A program made the translations under genes and the position numbers. A stretch of 11,765 nucleotides of DNA from an uncultured bacterium (GTDB lineage Bacteria; Bacteroidota; Bacteroidia; Bacteroidales; Bacteroidaceae), in the NCBI GenBank assembly GCA_905215555.1, contig CAJMQU010000077.1, positions 1-11,765 of the forward strand, written 5' to 3'. Positions 1-5,106 of the stretch are shown one piece after another (the first letter of the stretch is position 1; each line of letters opens with the position of its first letter). Below the pieces are notes generated by a model. That model was given only the letters and a program-made list of their open reading frames with translations. It was not told the DNA's origin and did no database searches.

Positions 1-45
1 ATCAGATTTTTGGAGAAATTGATTATTAACGCTAAATCAAAATAA
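1..45 (+). CDS. 3' end of an upstream gene (partial)
   Basis: The first reading frame is open from the window edge and reads IRFLEKLIINAKSK before a TAA at 43-45, four bases before the secG start. The other two frames stop earlier (TGA at 20-22 and TAA at 27-29). A stop this close to secG suggests translational linkage in one operon. In many Bacteroidetes the gene before secG encodes a TPR-type protein downstream of an LptE-like gene, so that is the likely identity. This is inferred from remembered gene order, because fourteen residues are too few to recognise a family. The frame ending at 29 is the alternative. Confidence 0.45.
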   Translation: MRFLEKLIINAKSK

Positions 46-49
46 CAAA

Positions 50-427
50 ATGTACTTATTATTAGTTATCTTAATGGTGATTGCATCCTTGCTGATGTGC
101 TTCATTGTATTGATTCAAAATTCCAAAGGAGGCGGTCTGGCATCAGGCTTCTCTTCTTCCAATCAGATTATGGGTGTGCGCAAGACTACTGACTTTTTGG
201 AAAAAGCTACATGGGGCTTGGCTGCATTCATGGTTGTAATGAGTATTGCTACTGCTTATGTTGTTCCTACTGCTTCAAGCAGAGGAGGCGATGTGATTCT
301 GGAACAGGCTCAGCAAGAAGAAAAAACCAACCCGTATAACATGCCGACTGGTACAGCTGCTCCGCAGGCAGAAACTCCTGCTGCTCCGGCAACTCCCGCT
401 CCGGCTACAGAAGAACCGGCTAACTAA
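50..427 (+). CDS. secG: Preprotein translocase subunit SecG
   Basis: SecG is the small membrane subunit of the SecYEG channel and aids protein export across the inner membrane. The 125-residue product has the family's plan: a first membrane helix at about 2-22, the conserved loop with IQNSKGGGLASGF at about 22-35, a second helix at about 54-72, and a tail. The loop glycines and the FLEKATW stretch before helix two match SecG closely. The tail from about residue 85 is rich in Gln, Ala, Pro and Thr and looks disordered; such tails are common in Bacteroidetes SecG. The ATG follows the preceding stop by four bases. No strong Shine-Dalgarno sequence is present, as is usual in this phylum. A terminator follows about 40 bases downstream. 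Confidence 0.95.
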   Translation: MYLLLVILMVIASLLMCFIVLIQNSKGGGLASGFSSSNQIMGVRKTTDFLEKATWGLAAFMVVMSIATAYVVPTASSRGGDVILEQAQQEEKTNPYNMPTGTAAPQAETPAAPATPAPATEEPAN

Positions 428-463
428 AGCTACTCGCGGATGAACCGCAAACAGAAATAAGAG

Positions 464-503
464 AGAGGTTGACATCGAAAAGGTGTCAGCCTCTTTTCTT
501 TTT
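464..503 (+). terminator. Rho-independent terminator after secG
   Basis: A 13-bp stem (464-476 with 482-494, containing two G-U pairs) closes a five-base loop GAAAA and runs into a T-rich tract (TTTTCTTTTT). It lies 37 bases after the secG stop. It separates secG from the transporter unit, which has its own promoter box just downstream. Confidence 0.85.
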
Positions 504-517
504 ATGCTAGATTTAAT

Positions 518-525
518 TACCTTTG
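518..525 (+). promoter_or_regulatory. Bacteroides -7 promoter box for the MFS/PqqD unit
   Basis: TACCTTTG matches the Bacteroides -7 consensus TAnnTTTG. No convincing -33 TTG is seen about 19-21 bases upstream, where the sequence is the T-rich tail of the secG terminator. Transcription would begin near 532, giving a leader of about 45 bases before the ATG at 577. The box also shows that a TTG start at 523, which falls inside it, cannot be the true start. Confidence 0.6.
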
Positions 526-576
526 TCGGGATTATGCAATCTGAACAATAATTTGAAATCTTATATTAATAGTACA

Positions 577-1968
577 ATGACAGAACAATTGAAACTTAAA
601 TTGAATGACTCCAAAGCTACCCGGTGGGGCGCGTTGGTGATTGTTGCCTTCACAATGATGGCAGCTTATTATGTGAACGACGTAGTGGCACCGCTGAAAA
701 CGATGTTGGAATCGGATCTTGCCTGGACAAGTAGTGATTTTGGATTCTTCACAGGTGGGTATAGCTTCCTGAATGTGTTCTTCCTGATGTTGATTTGGGG
801 AGGACTGATTCTCGACCGTTTTGGTATCCGCTTTACCGGGAAGTTATCGACCATCCTGATGGTGGGAGGTACGGCACTTGAATACTATGCTATGACAGGA
901 CTGGCCGGTCCGGATGCACAGATTTTCGGTCTTAATGAGATATTCGGCTATAAAGCAGGTGTGTTTGTTGCCTTTGCCGGTTACTCTATTTTTGGTGTAG
1001 GTGCGGAAGTGGCCGGTATCACGGTTTCTAAGATTATAGCCAAATGGTTTAGAGGGAAAGAACTGGCTACGGCTATGGGCGTGCAAGTGGCATTGGCACG
1101 TATCGGTTCGCAAGCCGGCTATGCAGTGGCTATTCCCTTGGCACGTGCCTTTGGAATCACTACTCCGGTGTTGGTAGGCTTGATATTGTTGTTGGGCGGT
1201 TTGGTTGCTTTCTTTATTTTCTCTGTGATGGATAAGAAGCTGGACAAGCAGATGGAGGCAGCTGCCATAGCGGCCGGTACAGAAGGAGAGGAAGAGAAGT
1301 TCTCTTTCAAGGATGTGAAGAATATATTGGTTAATCCGGGATTCTGGCTCATAGCTTTGTTGTGCGTATTATTCTACTCTTGTGTATTTCCTTTCCAGAA
1401 GTTTGCTTCCGAATTGATGATTATCAAATATGGCATAAATGAAAATGTGGCAGGGACTTTTGCTGGACTACCGGCTCTGGGTGCATTGATTCTGACTCCG
1501 ATATTCGGTGGATTTATTGATAAGCGCGGTAAGTCGGCCTCTATCATGATATTGGGAGCTGCAATGTTGATAGGCGTGCACTTTATTTATGCTATTCCTG
1601 CTATTACCTACTGGTTGGTAGCTATTGCTCTGATGATTATTTTGGGTATTGCTTTTTCGTTGGTACCGTCTGCTATGTGGCCTGCCGTTGCCAAGATATT
1701 CCCGGTGAACCAGTTGGGTACAGCATTTGCATTGATATTCTTTATTCAAAATATAGGTTTATGGGGGATTCCTACTTTGATTGGTAAAGTGCTTGATGTT
1801 TATTGCATCGTAGGTAAGAAGGATGATGGAACGAATCTGTACGATTATACGATACCTATGTGCATTTTTACAGGTATTGCCTGTTTATCTCTTGTGGTTG
1901 CTTTTTTATTGAAGAGGGCGGACAAGAAGTATGGTTATCATCTGGAAGAACCTAATATTCAGGAATAA
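577..1968 (+). CDS. MFS transporter, 12 membrane helices
   Basis: This is a 463-residue inner-membrane secondary transporter of the major facilitator superfamily; its substrate cannot be read from the sequence. Visible signs are about 12 hydrophobic helices in two halves, a motif A loop GGLILDRFGIR at 75-85, its second-half counterpart GGFIDKRGK at 311-319, and a charged central loop at about 219-246. The stretch at 151-177 (KWFRGKELATAMG, then ARIG) resembles MFSD1-type carriers, whose animal member moves dipeptides, but this is a weak lead. The ATG at 577 was chosen over an in-frame TTG at 523 because the latter lies in the promoter box and the extra residues are not family-like. The PqqD-like gene begins 18 bases after the stop, so the two are probably co-transcribed. 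Confidence 0.88.
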   Translation: MTEQLKLKLNDSKATRWGALVIVAFTMMAAYYVNDVVAPLKTMLESDLAWTSSDFGFFTGGYSFLNVFFLMLIWGGLILDRFGIRFTGKLSTILMVGGTALEYYAMTGLAGPDAQIFGLNEIFGYKAGVFVAFAGYSIFGVGAEVAGITVSKIIAKWFRGKELATAMGVQVALARIGSQAGYAVAIPLARAFGITTPVLVGLILLLGGLVAFFIFSVMDKKLDKQMEAAAIAAGTEGEEEKFSFKDVKNILVNPGFWLIALLCVLFYSCVFPFQKFASELMIIKYGINENVAGTFAGLPALGALILTPIFGGFIDKRGKSASIMILGAAMLIGVHFIYAIPAITYWLVAIALMIILGIAFSLVPSAMWPAVAKIFPVNQLGTAFALIFFIQNIGLWGIPTLIGKVLDVYCIVGKKDDGTNLYDYTIPMCIFTGIACLSLVVAFLLKRADKKYGYHLEEPNIQE

Positions 1969-1986
1969 ATAGAAACGGATATAAGT

Positions 1987-2337
1987 ATGGGAAGATCTGA
2001 GGGAAAAGTCAGCTTGTTGGATGCCATTCCGGTTCGTTGCAACCACATTATAACTGAATGGGAAGGAGATTGCGTTGCTATCTCCTATCCTCGGTTCAAG
2101 TATGATTGGATGCGTCGTCTCTTGTTACCCAAAGGTATGTCTCCCGACATTCATGTTCGTTTTGAAGAACATGGCAGTGCAGTCTGGAATCTGATAGACG
2201 GGCAGCGCACGGTGCAACAGATTATTTCCCTGCTTGCCGGACATTTTCATCCTGATGAGGATTATGCTCCACGAGTCACGACTTACGTGATGCAACTGCA
2301 AAAGGATGGACTTATTAAATTGAAAATTAAAAGTTAA
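1987..2337 (+). CDS. PqqD-like peptide-chaperone family protein
   Basis: The product is 116 residues and cytoplasmic, with no signal or membrane segment. Its C-terminal two thirds match the PqqD fold: HGSAVWNLIDGQRTVQQII at 62-80 corresponds to the family pattern of a Trp-x-x-IDG turn followed by an Ile/Leu-rich helix, and APRV at 94-97 plus LQKDGLI at 104-110 form the closing winged-helix part. Family members bind precursor peptides and present them to radical SAM enzymes in RiPP or PQQ synthesis. No radical SAM gene or precursor peptide is visible here, so the role is unknown. An N-terminal extension of about 50 residues carries a basic patch (WMRRLLLPKG). The stop codon lies inside the left arm of the terminator hairpin. 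The gene sits 18 bases after the MFS gene. Confidence 0.75.
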   Translation: MGRSEGKVSLLDAIPVRCNHIITEWEGDCVAISYPRFKYDWMRRLLLPKGMSPDIHVRFEEHGSAVWNLIDGQRTVQQIISLLAGHFHPDEDYAPRVTTYVMQLQKDGLIKLKIKS

Positions 2338-2400
2338 AAATTAAAGGCTGCGCGATATTCTATTTCATCGCGCAGCCTTTAATTTTTAACTTTTAATTTT
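2323..2400. terminator. Bidirectional terminator, perfect 34-bp inverted repeat
   Basis: Arms 2323-2356 and 2367-2400 are perfectly complementary over 34 bp around a 10-base loop. The inner core AAAGGCTGCGCGAT is GC-rich and the outer part is AT-only, giving T-rich 3' sides in both directions. The left arm includes the end and stop of the PqqD-like gene and the right arm touches the first base of the DUF4831 stop on the other strand. It can thus end both convergent transcripts. Confidence 0.9.
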
Positions 2401-3464
2401 TAGTTAGATTCTGTATCTACTTTCATCAAGCCTCCTGTATCAGGATTGAACAATACTTTGATGGTGGAATTCTTGTTGAATAGGACGGGGGCAAGGTATT
2501 CGACTACTCCAAATTGAGTAACTGGAATTTCTGCGTTATACAATTCTTCGTTTAGGTAATCTAATGTCACTTTTGCTCTACCCGGTACATTGTAGGCGAC
2601 ACCTTCTACTTGTTTTTTAGAGTTTTCGGCGGGAATAGTGATGGTCTTGAGGTCGGTTATGGTAATGTAGACCGGTTCGCCGGCCAAGTCGTTATTAGCA
2701 ACCACTCCCAACTTTTTTGAGAAGCGGAAAGCAACTTCATGTTTCATTTCTTTAGGAACAATGCGAATGGTGTATACTTTCTCTTCAGTGATGACTTTAC
2801 CGGCAAACATTTCTGTCATGGCACGTTCTTGTAAAGTCAGGTTGTCGAGCATGAGTTTCAGTTGTGCACCGTCTTTGGGCATGTTGTCTGCTTCGCCACG
2901 TAACAGGGCATTTTTACTTTCGCGGATGCTGTAGATTTCCTTAGCTACCAGTTCCGCCATCTTTGCCGTTGAGTTTGCCATCAGAATTTCTTCTGTCAGG
3001 AAATCCCGGGGATTGACGGCAGGTGTATTGATTGTGGCTTTGGGTTGTGCCGGATTTGTCTTTTTCTGCCCGCTACCCAATGGCATATTGATGGAGTAAA
3101 CGATGCCATCCTTGCTCAACTCGATGAGAGGAGCCACGGTTTTGTCTTTCATCTTCACGAAATATACATTCTCTTTGTCGGGTATACCGATGACTTCCGT
3201 CTGTATTTTATCCAATGTCCAATAGGTTTCCGGTTCGGAAGAGACGTTGTTCAACCGCAGGTAACGGTCGGCATACTTCGAAAACTCTCCGGGGGTATAG
3301 GTATTCTTGGTTACTTGTACGGTGAGTTCTATTTCGGTTTTGGGCAGTACATAAGTCACTCCATAGTCTTTGCCACGGGTGACACCCGCAGTCACTTCCG
3401 TTTGTGCCACAGCGGTCACGGAGAATAACAGGGCTGAAAGTAATACTATATTCTTTTTCTTCAT
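2400..3464 (-). CDS. DUF4831-family secreted protein
   Basis: The product is 354 residues, with a clear type I signal peptide (MKKK, hydrophobic stretch at 5-17, cleavage after AVA at 18-20), so it should be periplasmic or outer-membrane associated. The mature part fits the Bacteroidetes family of unknown function DUF4831. It shows a beta-rich N-terminal half (GVTYVLPKTEIELTV at 35-49), a Pro/Thr-rich linker near residue 135-150, a helical middle region (about 155-220), and a second beta-rich part. No catalytic motif is apparent. It starts at the ATG on 3462-3464 and has its own promoter. Its stop abuts the shared terminator with the PqqD-like gene. The family call rests on overall pattern recognition; the secretion call is direct. 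Confidence 0.8.
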   Translation of the reverse strand: MKKKNIVLLSALLFSVTAVAQTEVTAGVTRGKDYGVTYVLPKTEIELTVQVTKNTYTPGEFSKYADRYLRLNNVSSEPETYWTLDKIQTEVIGIPDKENVYFVKMKDKTVAPLIELSKDGIVYSINMPLGSGQKKTNPAQPKATINTPAVNPRDFLTEEILMANSTAKMAELVAKEIYSIRESKNALLRGEADNMPKDGAQLKLMLDNLTLQERAMTEMFAGKVITEEKVYTIRIVPKEMKHEVAFRFSKKLGVVANNDLAGEPVYITITDLKTITIPAENSKKQVEGVAYNVPGRAKVTLDYLNEELYNAEIPVTQFGVVEYLAPVLFNKNSTIKVLFNPDTGGLMKVDTESN

Positions 3465-3498
3465 AAGTCGCGTTGTTAAAACGATTTCAGTTAAGGGA

Positions 3499-3525
3499 CA
3501 AAGTTAATGAAGTTATTTTTGTCAA
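3499..3525 (-). promoter_or_regulatory. Promoter of the DUF4831 gene
   Basis: Read on the minus strand, TAACTTTG (3499-3506) fits the Bacteroides -7 box TAnnTTTG, and a TTG at 3523-3525 lies 16 bases upstream of it as a possible -33 element, a little closer than the usual 19-21. The start codon is about 35 bases further on, a normal leader length. Confidence 0.6.
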
Positions 3526-3584
3526 GAGTAGAATTACAGAATATTAACAGAATAACTGGATTCAGGGAGTTCTCGCTACTTTTC

Positions 3585-3716
3585 ACCTCAGTAGATGGTA
3601 TGTTTTACCTCATTAGATGGTATGTTTTGCCTCATTAGATGGTATGTTTTGCCTCATTAGATGGTATGTTGCACCTCAGTAGATGGTATGTTTTGCCTCA
3701 AGAAATGATATTTCTG
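3585..3716. repeat. Tandem array of 22-bp repeats (five good copies plus one decayed)
   Basis: Units begin at 3585, 3607, 3629, 3651, 3673 and 3695. The first five share the core CCTCAKTAGATGGTATGT (K is T or G) and differ only at one internal base, at the leading A/G, and in the last two bases of unit 4. The sixth keeps GCCTCA and then diverges. The copies are contiguous, with no spacers. The period is close to two turns of the double helix, so bound proteins would sit on one face. The array lies 60 bp upstream of the DUF4831 -33 element and beyond the terminator of the neighbouring gene, so it is probably untranscribed spacer or an operator array. Every frame is interrupted, so it does not code. 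Confidence 0.95.
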
Positions 3717-3756
3717 CCTTAAAAGCAATGCTTTTTATTTCAAAAGCTATTAGATA

Positions 3757-3793
3757 TAAAAAGACAGGGAGAAGTTTTTGGCTTCTCCCTGTC
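3757..3793 (-). terminator. Terminator of the lactonase-family gene
   Basis: A perfect 12-bp stem (3763-3774 with 3782-3793, GACAGGGAGAAG and its complement) closes a seven-base loop. Read on the minus strand it is followed by CTTTTTATATC, giving the U-run. It lies about 83 bases after the stop of the lactonase-family gene and ends its transcript before the repeat array. Confidence 0.85.
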
Positions 3794-3875
3794 ACTATCT
3801 ATAAATCCGAATATAAATCAGGATTACGTTGACAAATATACGATATTAAACATTGGAAATAAAGTTTTTGCCCGG

Positions 3876-4991
3876 TTATTTTACGAATTGGATGCAAACG
3901 GGCTTATTTATTTTGATATCTTGATGCGTATCAGATAGCAATCCTGTGATGGGATCGCGTTGGAATACTTGAATCACATGGCTGTCTCGACAGGCAGCTA
4001 ACAGATATTTTCCGTTCGGCGTGATGATAAAGTTGCGTGGATGAATACCTGTCAGTTGGTATCCCACCTTTACCAGCATGCCGGTTTCGGGGTTTACTTC
4101 AAAGATGGCAATACCGTCACCTTTCAGGCGATTGCTGGCATAGAGGTATCTGCCGTCGGGGCTGAGGTGTATATCTGCACTGCCACGTGCACGGAGCGTA
4201 TCAGCGGCAATGGTTTGTATCTTTTCTAACTTTCCATCCAGATAGCTGAAAGCGGTGATATTGCCGGATAACTCGCTGATGAGGTAGGCATACTTCCCGT
4301 TGGGACTGAACGTCAGATGACGTGGACCGGAATTCGAATCTACTTCGATGGCTTCGGCAGAGGGGTGGGGGATAATGCTCTTCGGATGCATGACGAAGCG
4401 CAGGATGCGGTCGGCGCTGAAATCAGTGGCGAAGATATAGTTCCCGTCTGGAGAGAAAACGGCGCAATGCACGTGTGGAGTTGCTTGTCTGTCGGTATCC
4501 GGACCGCCGATAGTGCCTTCGAAGAGAGTGTCGGCAGGTTCCAGTGAGCCGTCTTTTTTCAGTGGGAAGACGGACATGCTTCCACCGCTGTAGTTGGCTG
4601 TAAGCACTTCTTTTCCGTTGGTGGAAACATAACATGGATCAGCCCCCATAGTCGGCTGGCGGTTCAACAGGCGGAGTTGTCCCGTCTCTTTGTCGAAGGA
4701 GAAAGCATTGAGTGCTGCCGTTGTATCATTCATTTCGCTGACGGCGTAGACGAACTTTCCGTCTTCGGAAGGTACAAGATAGGAAGGATTGAGCACTTCA
4801 ATGGAGCTGAGTGCCGCTGCAATACCTGTCGACTGATTGAAACGGAAAGTGTAGATGCCTTTACTGTTTCCGTCGGTATACGTACCCACCAACATGGTGA
4901 GTTCATCACTTTCACTGTTTACGTTTCCCGCCTTACGGGGGGAGCACGCCACCATAGCTAATCCAAGCATAACGAAAAGAAGTTTTCTCAT
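3876..4991 (-). CDS. Lactonase-family (6-phosphogluconolactonase-like) beta-propeller lipoprotein
   Basis: The 371-residue product fits the lactonase family (PF10282), a seven-bladed propeller best known from the cytosolic 6-phosphogluconolactonase of the pentose phosphate route. Repeated blade motifs of the form F/L-SP-D/N-G-x-Y are visible at about 178-184 (PHVHCAVFSPDG region), 227-234, 275-283 and 323-329. Likely active-site residues are H173, H175, R224, D273, H275 and R319, judged from family pattern. Unlike the classical enzyme it begins with a lipoprotein signal, ending MVAC with C16 as the lipid-bearing residue, so it works outside the cytoplasm and a phosphorylated sugar is an unlikely substrate. 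No acidic surface-export tag directly follows C16, which argues for a periplasm-facing anchor. It lies 102 bases downstream of the GH3 gene with no promoter box seen between, so the pair may share a transcript and act on the same sugars. Confidence 0.85.
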   Translation of the reverse strand: MRKLLFVMLGLAMVACSPRKAGNVNSESDELTMLVGTYTDGNSKGIYTFRFNQSTGIAAALSSIEVLNPSYLVPSEDGKFVYAVSEMNDTTAALNAFSFDKETGQLRLLNRQPTMGADPCYVSTNGKEVLTANYSGGSMSVFPLKKDGSLEPADTLFEGTIGGPDTDRQATPHVHCAVFSPDGNYIFATDFSADRILRFVMHPKSIIPHPSAEAIEVDSNSGPRHLTFSPNGKYAYLISELSGNITAFSYLDGKLEKIQTIAADTLRARGSADIHLSPDGRYLYASNRLKGDGIAIFEVNPETGMLVKVGYQLTGIHPRNFIITPNGKYLLAACRDSHVIQVFQRDPITGLLSDTHQDIKINKPVCIQFVK

Positions 4992-5023
4992 GATACCCTA
5001 TTTTTATTTAATGAAGAATAAAT

Positions 5024-5106
5024 AAATGAGGAATGAAGAATGAAGAATCACCTTGCGGCATACTTTGAATGGCGCAGCAAAATTCTTCATTTCTCATTCT
5101 TCATTT
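5024..5106 (-). repeat. Imperfect 25-bp inverted repeat between the GH3 and lactonase genes
   Basis: Arms 5024-5048 and 5082-5106 match at 22 of 25 positions and are built of GAATGAAGAAT-type purine repeats. The 33-base interior contains a partial inner stem (TTGC / GCAA). The right arm covers the last codons of the GH3 gene. On the minus strand it could act as a weak terminator or as an mRNA-processing or stabilising hairpin between the two genes. The U-tract is poor (ATTTATTTATTC), so full termination is doubtful. Confidence 0.6.

Larger units (their letters stand above)
3465..3875. other. 411-bp intergenic region
   Basis: This gene-free stretch holds, from left to right, the leader and promoter of the DUF4831 gene (to about 3525), an array of 22-bp tandem repeats (3585-3716), two small palindromes (AGAAAT/ATTTCT at 3701-3715 and AAAAGC/GCTTTT at 3721-3735), and the terminator of the lactonase-family gene (3763-3793). 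The remaining bases up to 3875 are AT-rich and contain nothing I recognise. No frame across it is open for a credible protein. Confidence 0.8.

Noticed and set aside
523..576. Upstream TTG start for the MFS transporter
   Set aside because: It falls inside the TACCTTTG promoter box and the added 18 residues do not resemble the family; the ATG at 577 fits better.
3585..3716. CRISPR array
   Set aside because: The repeats are contiguous with no unique spacers, and no cas gene is in the window.
3465..3875. Mobile element or insertion sequence remnant
   Set aside because: No transposase fragment, terminal inverted repeats or target duplication could be seen.
3876..4991. Classical cytosolic 6-phosphogluconolactonase (pgl)
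   Set aside because: The lipoprotein signal places the protein outside the cytoplasm, so the pentose phosphate role and the gene symbol are not supported.
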